Shown here in pieces: positions 7,792 through 15,547 of a DNA stretch of 64,000 nt; position 1 is the first letter of the stretch, and each line of letters opens with the position of its first letter. Origin of the DNA: Actinacidiphila rubida (GTDB lineage Bacteria > Actinomycetota > Actinomycetes > Streptomycetales > Streptomycetaceae). A program made the translations under genes and the position numbers. The stretch lies in assembly GCF_900110255.1 (NCBI RefSeq), contig NZ_FODD01000024.1:90769-154768 (forward strand), read 5' to 3'. Under the pieces are notes generated by a model. That model was given only the letters and a program-made list of their open reading frames with translations, did not search any database and had not been told where the DNA came from.

Positions 7792-8681
7792 AGCCGCTCC
7801 AGTTGCTTGGTCGCGAGGGCGGCGACGGTGGCCGCCTTGACGGGCTTGGCGGAGAAGCACGTGACCTCGACGACGATGTCGCCGACCCTGGCCAGGCCGC
7901 TCGCGTAGTACGAGTCCACGTAGCCGGATTCGTGGTGCGGCAGGCCCGAGGCCCAGACCTTGCCGTCCATCGTGCCGGGGAGGTCCACGCTGTCCGCGAG
8001 CTCCTTGTCGTCGTCGCGGTCGAGCTCCTGGCCGCTGAGCCAGCCGGGCGTGTACGGCGCCGCGTCGTCGCGGAACTGCACCAGCTCGATCGCGACCACG
8101 GTGGTGCGGCTCTGGCTCCACGTGGCGACCGCGGCCCGCCGGAAGTCGTTGGCCGCGAAGTCCTCGAAGGCGCCGGCGGGCTTTTCGTAGCGGTCGCTGT
8201 AATCGGCCAGCGACTCCCAGTCACGCCCGAGCTCCTTGGCTCCCTTCGGCGTGGGGCTGAGCAGCTTCAGCAGGTCGCCGTCGTAGATCGCGGCACGGTC
8301 CTGGGAGACGGGCAGCTCCTTGGGCGCGACCCCGGCGCCCTTGGGCTGGGCGAGCACGGAACCGGTCAGCGGCGGCAACGGTGTGGGCGTGCGCTGCTGC
8401 TGGATGCGGTAGCCGAGCCCGCCGCCGGCAAGAACGCCGAGCACCGCGGCACTCGCGATCAGCAGCGTGGTGCGGCCGCCACGCCGCGGCCGGACGGGCA
8501 CGGGCTCAGAGCCCGGCCCGGCGACCGGCTCGGAGGCGAGCTCGGAGACGGCCTCGGAGTGGGGCTCCGGCTGCGGCACCGTTCCAGGCGCGGGTTCTGA
8601 CACGGGTTCGGGCACGGGGTCGGCGCCGGGTTCGGGCACGGGGTCGGGCCCGGGTTCGGGCACGGGGGTGTCCTGGGACAA
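7788..8681 (-). CDS. Single-span membrane protein, first gene of a paralogous set
   Basis: 297 residues, not recognised. Starts at TTG 8681, with CGGAG 8 nt upstream; no ATG or GTG fits better. The first 60 residues are PVPEPG-type repeats, followed by RPRRGGRTT, a transmembrane helix near 70-92 and an external domain with DGDLLKLLSPTPKGA, which parallels the LLLLPVP blocks of the two downstream genes. First gene of the operon; its promoter must lie in 8682-9053, where I see no other gene. Confidence 0.75.
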   Translation of the reverse strand: MSQDTPVPEPGPDPVPEPGADPVPEPVSEPAPGTVPQPEPHSEAVSELASEPVAGPGSEPVPVRPRRGGRTTLLIASAAVLGVLAGGGLGYRIQQQRTPTPLPPLTGSVLAQPKGAGVAPKELPVSQDRAAIYDGDLLKLLSPTPKGAKELGRDWESLADYSDRYEKPAGAFEDFAANDFRRAAVATWSQSRTTVVAIELVQFRDDAAPYTPGWLSGQELDRDDDKELADSVDLPGTMDGKVWASGLPHHESGYVDSYYASGLARVGDIVVEVTCFSAKPVKAATVAALATKQLERL

Positions 8682-9053
8682 GGGGTTCTCCGGAAAGCGG
8701 GAGGCACGGCCGGCTGCGGCCCGTGGCGGGCCGGCGACACGTACGTGTGAACAGAAGAGCGGGGTGCCGTCGCCCGGGGCAACGGTCGTACGGAGGCGCG
8801 CCCGAGGGCGGCCGGGAGAAGGCGGAGCGTGGAGAGGAGGCGACGCGGGCCCGTGACGGAGCGGCCGCCGCCGGCCGGCTCAGTGGGGAGCGGGCCGGTC
8901 CGTCGCGGCGGCGTGCCTCAGCGGACAGCGGGTGCCGGACGCACCCGGCGCGGCAGGCGCCTCCGGCGCCCCAGCCGCCGCACGTACGCGAGTTCGGCGT
9001 CGAAAGACAGACGGGTACCCGTCGTCGACCATCTCAAGCCCCCCCGGGCTGAC

Positions 9054-9101
9054 AAGCGGTGATGCGCGTGATCGCGCAGATGCAGAGTTATACCACCGCT
9101 T
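9054..9101. promoter_or_regulatory. Nested palindromes at the dsrE promoter; rest of gap 8682-9112
   Basis: AAGCGGTG (9054-9061) and CACCGCTT (9094-9101) form a perfect outer inverted repeat; TGCGCG (9063-9068) and CGCGCA (9073-9078) form a second one inside it. A TTATAC element at about 9088-9093 is flanked by the arms and lies 20 nt before the dsrE ATG. This looks like an operator overlapping a promoter. The remainder of the 431-bp gap (8682-9053) separates divergent genes; apart from promoter space I see nothing convincing there. Confidence 0.5.
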
Positions 9102-9112
9102 AGGCTGAGGCC

Positions 9113-9475
9113 ATGGCGAATAAGCTTGTGATCAAAGTGACGGCAGGGGCGGACGCACCCGAGCGCTGCTCCCAGGCGTTCACCGTGGCCGGCGTCGCGG
9201 TGGCCAGCGGCGTGGAGGTCTCGCTGTGGCTGACGGGCGAGTCGGCGTGGTTCGCCCTGCCGGGCAGGGCCGCGGAGTTCGAACTGCCGCACGCCGCCCC
9301 GATGGACGAACTGCTGGCGTCGGTGCTGGAGGGCGGCCGGGTCACGTTGTGCACCCAGTGCGCCGCGCGCCGCGACATCTCCGAGCGGGACGTGATCGAG
9401 GGCGTCCGGATCGCGGGCGCACAGGTCTTCGTCAGCGAGATCATGCCCGAGGGCGTGCGGGCACTCGTCTACTGA
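9113..9475 (+). CDS. DsrE-family protein
   Basis: 120-residue protein with the DsrE/TusD fold pattern: KLVIKVTAGADAPERC at the N-terminus, a central GVEVSLWLTGESAW strand, and the cysteine loop VTLCTQCAARR near residues 80-90, where family members carry their reactive cysteine. DsrE-like proteins handle persulfide sulfur; this subgroup is not characterised. Its neighbours include a sulfurtransferase operon 1.6 kb away, which fits a sulfur theme but is not proof. ATG 9113 has only a weak GAGG (9107-9110). Confidence 0.75.
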   Translation: MANKLVIKVTAGADAPERCSQAFTVAGVAVASGVEVSLWLTGESAWFALPGRAAEFELPHAAPMDELLASVLEGGRVTLCTQCAARRDISERDVIEGVRIAGAQVFVSEIMPEGVRALVY

Positions 9476-9505
9476 GGCTGCTGAGGAGTTGCGGGGCGCG
9501 CCGGT

Positions 9506-9853
9506 CTACGGGGGACCCTGCTCGGGACGGCGCCGTGGCGACGGCCTGCCGTCCGGATGGTCCTTGCCGTCCTTGCCGTCCTTGGGGTCCTTGGGGCCCT
9601 TCCCGTCCAGCTCGGCCCACCAGGCGTCGGACTCCGGGTCGCCGGAGTCGCCGTCGGGCTCGTCGAACCAGCGGTCCTCGGGACCGCGCCGGTTGGCCAC
9701 GATGGCGGCGACCGGGGGGATGACCATGGCGACCAGGCACATCGCGATGGCCGCCGGAACGGACCACAGGCGCACCACTGCCCACGCCATGATGAAGAGC
9801 ACCACGCAAGTGCCCATCATGGCGAAGTACCAGTGACGACGGCGCGAGTACAC
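9506..9853 (-). CDS. DUF3099 two-helix membrane protein
   Basis: 115 residues. Begins MYSRRRHWYFAMMGTCVV, followed by two transmembrane helices (about 10-30 and 35-52) around LWSVPAA, with PPVAAIVANRRGP at the end of the second. This is the DUF3099 pattern. The C-terminal 60 residues are acidic then Lys/Asp/Gly repeats (KDGKDGKD). Function unknown. Separated from the DUF1416 gene upstream by a terminator, so probably transcribed alone. Confidence 0.85.
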   Translation of the reverse strand: MYSRRRHWYFAMMGTCVVLFIMAWAVVRLWSVPAAIAMCLVAMVIPPVAAIVANRRGPEDRWFDEPDGDSGDPESDAWWAELDGKGPKDPKDGKDGKDHPDGRPSPRRRPEQGPP

Positions 9854-9897
9854 ACTTCAAAGGTACGTCCGGCGGCCGGAGACCGGAACCGGTAACG

Positions 9898-9936
9898 CGG
9901 AGGGCCGCACCCCCTTGCGCGGGGTGCGGCCCTCCG
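9898..9936. terminator. Terminator of the sulfurtransferase/DUF1416 operon
   Basis: CGGAGGGCCGCACCCC (9898-9913) pairs with GGGGTGCGGCCCTCCG (9921-9936): a perfect 16-bp stem with a 7-nt loop downstream of the minus-strand stop at 9984. Confidence 0.75.
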
Positions 9937-9983
9937 TGTTCTCACCGCGGTGGAGCCGGGGGCCGGACGGGGCCCCGCGGGCG

Positions 9984-10274
9984 TCAGACCGCGATGGCGA
10001 CCTCGGCCGCCGCGCCCTGCTGGGCAACGACGGTGCGGTCCACCGTGGCGCCCGGGACGAGCGCGCGCAGCGTCCAGGTGCCGGGCGCCGCGAAGAAGCG
10101 GAACTGCCCGGTCGCCGAGGTGGGCACCTCGGCGGTGAACTCGCCGCCGCCGTCCAGCAGCCGCACGTAGCCGCTGACCGGCTCGCCGTCGCGGGTCACC
10201 GACCCCTGGATGATCGTCTCGTTCGCCACGTCCACTCCTGCCAGGTCAGGGCCGCCGGCCTTCGCTCCACACAT
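9984..10274 (-). CDS. DUF1416 protein, sulfurtransferase partner
   Basis: 96 residues starting MCGAKAGGPDLAGVD, with the conserved N-terminal Cys2, followed by a carboxypeptidase-regulatory-like beta sandwich (GSVTRDGEPVSGYVRLLD and FRFFAAPGTWTLRAL). This is DUF1416, found next to thiosulfate sulfurtransferases in actinobacteria. It follows the sulfurtransferase by 30 nt and shares its leader and terminator. The exposed Cys2 could accept sulfur; that is inference. Confidence 0.88.
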   Translation of the reverse strand: MCGAKAGGPDLAGVDVANETIIQGSVTRDGEPVSGYVRLLDGGGEFTAEVPTSATGQFRFFAAPGTWTLRALVPGATVDRTVVAQQGAAAEVAIAV

Positions 10275-10304
10275 AGGGTTCAGTCCTCGCCTCAGTCGGT
10301 CGGG

Positions 10305-11141
10305 TCAGTTGGCGCCGAGCTCGATCGGGACACCCACGAGCGAGCCGTACTCGGTCCACGAGCCGTCGTAGTTCTTGACGTTGGAGACCTCGAGCAGCTC
10401 GTGCAGCACGAACCAGGTGAGCGCGGAGCGCTCGCCGATCCGGCAGTACGCGATGGTGTCCTTGGCCAGGTCGACGTTCTCGTCCTTGTAGAGCTGCACG
10501 AGCTCCTCGTCGGACTTGAAGGTGCCGTCGTCGTTGGCGTTCTTCGACCACGGGATGTTGCGGGCGCTGGGCACGTGGCCGGGGCGCTGCGACTGCTCCT
10601 GCGGCAGGTGGGCGGGGGCGAGCAGCTTGCCCGAGAACTCGTCGGGCGAGCGCACGTCGACCAGGTTCAGGTCGCCGATCGCGGCGACCACGTCGTCACG
10701 GAACGCGCGGATCGCGGTGTTCTGGGCCTTGGCCTGGTACGCGGTCGCGGCGCGCTCCGGCACGGCGGCGACCAGGTCGCGGGAGTCCAGCTCCCACTTC
10801 TTGCGGCCGCCGTCGAGCAGCTTGACGCTGTCGTGGCCGTAGAGCTTGAAGTACCAGTAGGCGTACGAGGCGAACCAGTTGTTGTTGCCGCCGTAGAGCA
10901 CCACGGTGTCGTCGTTGGCGATGCCCTTCGCGGACAGCAGCGCCTCGAAGCCGGCCTGGTCGACGAAGTCGCGGCGGACGGGGTCCTGCAGGTCCTTCTT
11001 CCAGTCGATGCGGACGGCGTTCTTGATGTGGTTCTTGTCGTAGGCCGAGGTGTCCTCGTCGACCTCGACGATGACCACCTTCGGGTCGTCGATGTGGGCC
11101 TCGACCCAGTCGGCGTCCACCAGGACGTCACTGCGGCTCAT
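10305..11141 (-). CDS. Thiosulfate sulfurtransferase (tandem rhodanese)
   Basis: 278-residue cytosolic enzyme that transfers sulfane sulfur from thiosulfate (or 3-mercaptopyruvate) to acceptors. Two rhodanese domains: the inactive N-terminal one (DVLVDADWVEAHIDD, then DAGFEALL-like segments ending near 130) and the catalytic C-terminal one with LVDVRSPDEFSG and the active-site loop YCRIGERS, which supplies the persulfide Cys. ATG 11141 has GGAGGAGA 5-12 nt upstream. It is preceded by a cysteine-rich leader peptide (11295-11375) and an anti-Shine-Dalgarno sequence, pointing to cysteine-responsive control. Confidence 0.92.
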   Translation of the reverse strand: MSRSDVLVDADWVEAHIDDPKVVIVEVDEDTSAYDKNHIKNAVRIDWKKDLQDPVRRDFVDQAGFEALLSAKGIANDDTVVLYGGNNNWFASYAYWYFKLYGHDSVKLLDGGRKKWELDSRDLVAAVPERAATAYQAKAQNTAIRAFRDDVVAAIGDLNLVDVRSPDEFSGKLLAPAHLPQEQSQRPGHVPSARNIPWSKNANDDGTFKSDEELVQLYKDENVDLAKDTIAYCRIGERSALTWFVLHELLEVSNVKNYDGSWTEYGSLVGVPIELGAN

Positions 11142-11146
11142 GCTGA

Positions 11147-11285
11147 TCTCCTCCGGGGCAGTACGGATGTGCGGTGGCGCGGGCTGCGGGATGCGCGAGG
11201 GCGCGCTGGGGTGTGCCGGTGGGCACGCGGAGCAGGGGGCTGGCAGGAGACGCCGGGGCCCGTGGGCCCGCTGCGGCGAGGAGAG
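11147..11285 (-). promoter_or_regulatory. Leader mRNA with pairing anti-SD/SD sequences (cysteine attenuator)
   Basis: Read on the minus strand, CTCTCCTC (11285-11278) lies about 10 nt after the leader-peptide stop. Its TCTCCTC part is complementary over 7 bp to GAGGAGA (11153-11147), the ribosome binding site of the sulfurtransferase. A small GTGCC/GGCAC hairpin lies between them. This arrangement matches the cysteine-responsive leader mechanism known in actinobacteria, in which ribosome stalling on Cys codons frees the ribosome binding site. Pairing is seen in the sequence; regulation is inferred. Confidence 0.6.
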
Positions 11286-11294
11286 CTGCTGCCC

Positions 11295-11375
11295 CTAGGG
11301 CATGCGACAGAGCATGGCGGCGACGCGGCACAGGTCGACTGCCCGCCGCTTCGTGAGATCCGCCTGTCGCTTCAT
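11295..11375 (-). CDS. Putative cysteine-responsive leader peptide, 26 aa
   Basis: ATG 11375 to TAG 11295. The peptide ends in the block AVDLCRVAAMLCRMP, preceded by KRQADLTKRR. The DLCR-x3-4-LCR ending, with two Cys codons (TGC, TGT) near the stop, is the hallmark of the conserved actinobacterial putative leader peptides found before sulfur-assimilation genes. It lies 154 nt upstream of the sulfurtransferase. The ribosome binding site is modest (CGGGA). Confidence 0.8.
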   Translation of the reverse strand: MKRQADLTKRRAVDLCRVAAMLCRMP

Positions 11376-11431
11376 GAGTCCCGATCGTAGGGAAATGAAC
11401 CGCCGGGTGTCACCGCCATGTCGTATGCCGA

Positions 11432-11443
11432 GACAAGATTGTC
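11432..11443. promoter_or_regulatory. Inverted repeat upstream of the leader peptide
   Basis: GACAA-GA-TTGTC is flanked on both sides by CGTATG (11422-11427 and 11443-11448). It lies about 60-70 nt upstream of the leader ATG, where the promoter of the sulfurtransferase operon should be. It could be an operator; no regulator can be named. The rest of 11449-11587 shows nothing else convincing. Confidence 0.35.
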
Positions 11444-11587
11444 CGTATGGCGGAACACGCGGTTTCCGTGGAGCCTCCGGAACCCCCGGAACGCCCCGGC
11501 GGGCGGTCGCGCGCGCGTTCGAGGGGGCCCGGACCGTCGGTGTCGGCCGCCTTGCGGACGCGGCTGTCTCAGTCGGCGAGAAGTTCC

Positions 11588-12280
11588 TCAGTTGGCGAGG
11601 ACGACGCCCTTGCCGCCGACCTGCACCGACATGCCGTCGGGCGTGGTGGTCACCGACGTCAGCTGGAGGTTGGCCGGCAGGTGGGACACCTGCCGGGTGA
11701 AGTCGATCTGCGCCCGCACCTTGCCCTCCAGGCCGAGCGCGGTCAGTTCCTTCGGCAGCCCCTCGGCGTGCAGCCCGATCGTGTCGCCCTTCAGGATCAC
11801 GTCGCTGAGCACGCTCAGGTGGGCGCCCAGGAACGAGCCGGTGAGCCTGACCCGGGGCGTGCCGGACGACGACGCCCCGGCGTAGGAGACCTTGATGCCC
11901 GCGGGCGCGGCCTTGGACAGGTCGGCGTAGGTGATGAACGCCTGGCCGTCCGCGGAGTCGGCGACCGCGTGGCTGAAGCCGTTGGACAGCTTCACGCCGT
12001 ACAGGTCGGCGCGGAAGGTGTCGATGCGCAGCGACTGGCTGCCGTCGGTCGCGGCGATGCCGTCCGCGCTGACCTTCACGTCGTCCAGCTTCCCCGAGAC
12101 CACCTGGGTGAGGAACGGGAAGCCGGTGATGGTCACCTTGGGCCGCTCGGTCAGGTTCTCGGTGACCTGCGCGCGCTCCGCGGCCTTGTGCTGGGCCACC
12201 GACACGGTGATCCGGTCCGCCGCGACGAACAGACCGCCGAGGACGACCACGACGATCAGGACTATTCGCGCCACTCGCAT
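11588..12280 (-). CDS. LmeA-family (DUF2993) lipid-binding protein
   Basis: 230 residues with an N-terminal signal anchor (MRVARIVLIVVVVLGGLFVAAD) and an extracytoplasmic DUF2993 domain: VTITGFPFLTQVVSGKLDDV, the AxADGI and FLGAHLSVLSDV segments and a C-terminal GKGVVLAN. DUF2993 proteins, such as mycobacterial LmeA, bind phosphoinositides or glycolipids at the membrane exterior. ATG 12280. Next minus-strand gene is the leader/sulfurtransferase unit, with a separate promoter region. Confidence 0.82.
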   Translation of the reverse strand: MRVARIVLIVVVVLGGLFVAADRITVSVAQHKAAERAQVTENLTERPKVTITGFPFLTQVVSGKLDDVKVSADGIAATDGSQSLRIDTFRADLYGVKLSNGFSHAVADSADGQAFITYADLSKAAPAGIKVSYAGASSSGTPRVRLTGSFLGAHLSVLSDVILKGDTIGLHAEGLPKELTALGLEGKVRAQIDFTRQVSHLPANLQLTSVTTTPDGMSVQVGGKGVVLAN

Positions 12281-12543
12281 GCGTCGGTGCTCCCCGCTGT
12301 CCGTGCCGGTTCGCCGCGGGCCGGGATCCGCCCGTCCTCGCGGCCGCGCCGCACGGGGGGTCCCGCACGGCGTACTGCCCCTCCGCTAACGCCTGACGGA
12401 CGGCGGGGGGCCAGTGGTTCCCGATCGTATGAAGATCGGACCCAACCGTGATCCCGGGCCGGACCCGGGCCACCTGGGACGATGCCCGGGGCGAGGGCCC
12501 CGTCGAAGGCCCCGCCGAGGGCCCCTCGCGACCGGACGGACCC

Positions 12544-14199
12544 TCAGTGGAGGGCGTTCCCGAGCAGGTACACCACGGGGGCAGCGGCCGTCAGCGGCAA
12601 CGCGACGCCCGCGGTGAAGTGCACGAAACGCGACGGGAAGTCGTAGCTGGCGACCCGCAGGCCCACCAGCGCGCAGGCACCGGACGCGGCCGCGAGCAGC
12701 ACGCCGTGGGGGGCGCCGAGCCCCGTCGCGGGACCGGTGACCAGACCGGTGACCAGGGCCACCAGTACCGACAGCGCGAGCGACACGGCCTCGCCGCCCG
12801 GCACCCGGACCGCGCGGACCAGTGTGGCCGCGGCCACCGCGATCGCGCCGACCACCACCGGGTCGCTGCCCGCGCCGGACGCCGCGGTGGCCAGATAGCC
12901 CGCGGCGACGACGGTCAGCAGCGTCGAGGCCGACGTCGCCGTCAGCGACGACAGCCGCTCGTCGGCGGAGCCGTGGTGGCGCAGTTGCAGCACGAGCACG
13001 AGCGGCAGCCACACCCCGAGCGTGCCGAGCAGCACCTCCGCGTTGTGGCCGCCGCCGGCCGCGAGCAGCGCGATGTCCGCGGTGACGCCGGCCAGGAACG
13101 CCAGCACGATGCCCTGGCGGGCCGGCCACATGCCGTTCAGCCGGAACCAGCCGGCCGCGGTCACCGCCTCCAGCACCACCAGGACCAGCGCGAGGCCGGG
13201 CTTGCCGAGGGCCGCGCCGCCCGCCATGAGCAGGCCGAGCGCGGCGGTGAGCGCGGCGGGCTGGATCCCCGGCGGGATGATCGGCGACCCCGTCCGCACC
13301 GGCGCGGCGGGCTCGGACGCGGACGGCTCCTCGTCGATGACCGGCAGCACCGCGGTCTGCTCGACGCCGCCCCCGAAGGCGGCGGCGGTGCCGTACGCGG
13401 GGCCGAAGGGCCGGCCGGGGGCCTGCGGATCCTGACCGCCGGCGTAGGCGTGCGGCGGGGACCACTGCTGCTGCGGCGACTGCGGCTGCGCCGGCCCGTG
13501 GCCGGGGTGCGCGTCCGCCGCCGCGGCGTGCTCCCACGGCTGCGCGGCCTGCGGTGTCTGCCCCCAGCCGTCGACGCCCGCCGGTCCCTGGTAGCCGTCC
13601 TGCGCGGGGGCGTTGCCGCCCCACGCGCCGCCGGACGACGGGAGGCCGAACGCGGCGCCGGGGTCCGCCTCCGCGGGCATCTGCCCGGCCAGCGGCTCCG
13701 GCACGTACGTGCCGGTGTCGGCCTGCGCGGCGGGGAAGCCGTGGTCGGTGCCGTACCCGGCGCCGGACCCGTAGGCAGGGTCGTTGCCGTACCCGTAGCT
13801 GGGGTCGGTCCCGTAGCCGGGGGCCGTCCCGTAACCAGGGTCGGTCCCGTAGCCGGCGCCGGTCCCGTAACCGGGGTCGGTCCCGTAACCGGGCTGGGAG
13901 GACGCGCCGGCGGCGAAGTCGGCGGGGGCGCCGTAACCGGGGGTCCCGTAGTCGGCGGGGGTCGCGTACGGGGCGGACGTCCCGTAACCGGGCGGGCCGG
14001 AGGGCGTCCCGAAGCCGTCGGAGCCGTGGCCGACGATGCGGCCCTCGATGCCGTGGCCGCCGGCCTGCCCGTCGTGCGGGTGGCCGTGGGCGTGGCCCGG
14101 CGCCGGGGGCGCCGCCGGGGGCGGCGGGAAGCCCGAGGCGTCCGGGGTGTCGGGGGCGCCGCCGGGGCGGTAGGGCTCGCCGTCACCGGGAGTGGTCAT
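12544..14199 (-). CDS. Large repeat-rich membrane protein, 551 aa
   Basis: Not recognised beyond its architecture. Residues 1-60 are Pro/Gly/His-rich; about 70-155 are imperfect GYGTDPGYGT repeats; 160-300 are low-complexity Gln/Pro/Gly/Ala; from about 310 to the end there is a polytopic region of roughly 8-10 helices (for example GLLMAGGAALGKPGLALVLV and GIVLAFLAGVTADIALLAAG). A long disordered cytosolic tail on a membrane body is the visible picture. ATG 14199 overlaps the MoaD-like stop (ATGA), so the two are co-translated. Confidence 0.7.
   Translation of the reverse strand: MTTPGDGEPYRPGGAPDTPDASGFPPPPAAPPAPGHAHGHPHDGQAGGHGIEGRIVGHGSDGFGTPSGPPGYGTSAPYATPADYGTPGYGAPADFAAGASSQPGYGTDPGYGTGAGYGTDPGYGTAPGYGTDPSYGYGNDPAYGSGAGYGTDHGFPAAQADTGTYVPEPLAGQMPAEADPGAAFGLPSSGGAWGGNAPAQDGYQGPAGVDGWGQTPQAAQPWEHAAAADAHPGHGPAQPQSPQQQWSPPHAYAGGQDPQAPGRPFGPAYGTAAAFGGGVEQTAVLPVIDEEPSASEPAAPVRTGSPIIPPGIQPAALTAALGLLMAGGAALGKPGLALVLVVLEAVTAAGWFRLNGMWPARQGIVLAFLAGVTADIALLAAGGGHNAEVLLGTLGVWLPLVLVLQLRHHGSADERLSSLTATSASTLLTVVAAGYLATAASGAGSDPVVVGAIAVAAATLVRAVRVPGGEAVSLALSVLVALVTGLVTGPATGLGAPHGVLLAAASGACALVGLRVASYDFPSRFVHFTAGVALPLTAAAPVVYLLGNALH
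13739..13990 (-). repeat. Coding repeats (GYGTDP units) in the large membrane protein
   Basis: Imperfect repeats encoding variants of GYGTDP, GYGTAP and GYGNDP fill about 250 bp of the N-terminal tail. The plus-strand DNA shows repeating CCGTANCCGGGGTCGG-like units. Such repeats can expand and contract, so length may vary between strains. Confidence 0.65.
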
Positions 14200-14492
14200 C
14201 GGGCACCTCCGGCGAAGGGCGGCAGGACCTCCACGGTCGCGCCGTCGTGCAGGGACACCGACGCGTGGTCGCGGGTGCCGACCGCCGTGCCGTCGACGAG
14301 GAAGGAGCAGCGCTGCAGTACGCGGCCGAACTCCGGCTCACCTGCGTGGAGTTCACGGGCGGCGGCGAGCGCGCCGGCCAGGGTGGCGGCCTCGTACGGC
14401 TCCTCGGCCGTGCCGGCGGCGGCCTTCGCGGCGGCCCAGTAGCGGATCGTGCCCGCCGCCAGGCGCCCGGGGGCCGTGTCAGGTGCAGCCAT
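14196..14492 (-). CDS. MoaD/ThiS-family ubiquitin-like sulfur carrier
   Basis: 98 residues with the beta-grasp pattern: GTIRYWAAAKAAAG at the start, LVDGTAV in the middle, then ATVEVLPPFAGGAR at the end. The VxxLPPFAGG block is the MoaD C-terminus, which is adenylated and thiocarboxylated on the final glycine. Here two residues (Ala-Arg) follow Gly-Gly, so trimming would be needed, or this homologue does not carry sulfur. ATG 14492 is preferred; GTG 14495 is in frame. First gene of a two-gene unit with the large membrane protein. Confidence 0.8.
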   Translation of the reverse strand: MAAPDTAPGRLAAGTIRYWAAAKAAAGTAEEPYEAATLAGALAAARELHAGEPEFGRVLQRCSFLVDGTAVGTRDHASVSLHDGATVEVLPPFAGGAR

Positions 14493-14549
14493 CACGCTTT
14501 CCGTTCGTCGTCTTCAGGTCGTACCGGGGTCCATCATGGCCCGTCGGTC

Positions 14550-15440
14550 TCACGCGGAGGGAACGCGGGAGGTCAGCCAGGCGCCGATGCGGGCCAGCAG
14601 CGCGTCGTCCGCGGCGTTCTCGGCGTGGCCGAACCCGCGCTCGATCCACAGCTCGGCGCCGTCCTCCCCCGCGGCCGCGGCCAGGGACAGCGGGTGGTCG
14701 AGGGGGAAGTACGTGTCGCGGTCGCCGTGCACGATGAGCAGCGGCGTGGGCGCGATGAACGGCACCGCCTCCACCGGGGAGACGGGCACCGGATTCCAGT
14801 CCTCGGGGTGGATCCGGGTCTTGAGGCCGAACCGGGACACCAGCCGGCCGACCGGCCGCATCACCACCCAGTGCACGCGGCGCATCGGCGCGGTGCCGCG
14901 GTAGTACCAGCGGGCCGGCGAGCTGACCGAGACCACCGCGGCCACGCCGTACCCGTCACCGGCGTCCCCAGCCCCTCCGGAGACCCCGGCACCCGTCGTG
15001 TCACCGGCGCCCGTCGCGTCCCGCGTGCCGGGGAGTCCCGCGTGCCGCAGCACCACGGAACCGCCCATGGAGAAGCCGACGGTGGCGACCCGCTCGTATC
15101 CCAGGCCGCGCGCCCAGGCGACGACCGCCGCCAGGTCGAGCACCTCCAGGTCGCCGACGGTGGAGCGGCCGCCGGAGCCGCCGTGGCCGCGGAAGGAGAA
15201 CGTCACCACCCCGCCGAACCTGCTCAGTTCCCGGGCCGCACGGCGCACCGCGGGCCGCTCCAGCGCGCCGGTGAAGCCGTGCGCGATCACGATCGCGAGG
15301 CGGCCGGATCCGTGCGCCGCGGGCAGGTGGGCGGCCTCGATCGGGACGCCGTCGGACGTCAACAGAACGGTCCGCCGGGCACTCGATGCGGTCGGTTCGA
15401 CACGCACACGCATGTCCTCGGTCTCGGCAGGGCGTTCCAT
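14550..15440 (-). CDS. Alpha/beta hydrolase, 296 aa
   Basis: Serine hydrolase with HGFTG oxyanion loop near residue 50, the nucleophile elbow GFSMGG near 120, Asp in VHGDRDTYFP and His in GFGHAEN. The short lid carries a low-complexity insert rich in Thr, Gly and Ala (TGAGDTTGAG region, about residues 138-160). Probably an esterase-like housekeeping hydrolase; the substrate is unknown. ATG 15440 has no ribosome binding site, but AACAAT lies 7 nt upstream, so a leaderless start is likely. Divergent from glnR. Confidence 0.82.
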   Translation of the reverse strand: MERPAETEDMRVRVEPTASSARRTVLLTSDGVPIEAAHLPAAHGSGRLAIVIAHGFTGALERPAVRRAARELSRFGGVVTFSFRGHGGSGGRSTVGDLEVLDLAAVVAWARGLGYERVATVGFSMGGSVVLRHAGLPGTRDATGAGDTTGAGVSGGAGDAGDGYGVAAVVSVSSPARWYYRGTAPMRRVHWVVMRPVGRLVSRFGLKTRIHPEDWNPVPVSPVEAVPFIAPTPLLIVHGDRDTYFPLDHPLSLAAAAGEDGAELWIERGFGHAENAADDALLARIGAWLTSRVPSA

Positions 15441-15547
15441 GTGGGCTATTGTTGCCTGGCAGAGGACCTGGGCAATGTCGCCCCCGGGTCCTTTCGTGCT
15501 TTCCGCACGAGGTACGTCGTCCTCGCAGGCCCGAGGAGGGTTCGGTT

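Noticed and set aside
8928..9041. Minus-strand frame reading SFDAELAYVRRLGRRRRL between the membrane operon and dsrE
   Set aside because: The short basic peptide looks gene-like, but only a TTG or out-of-frame ATG could start it and it has no supporting context. Left unannotated; worth a conservation check.
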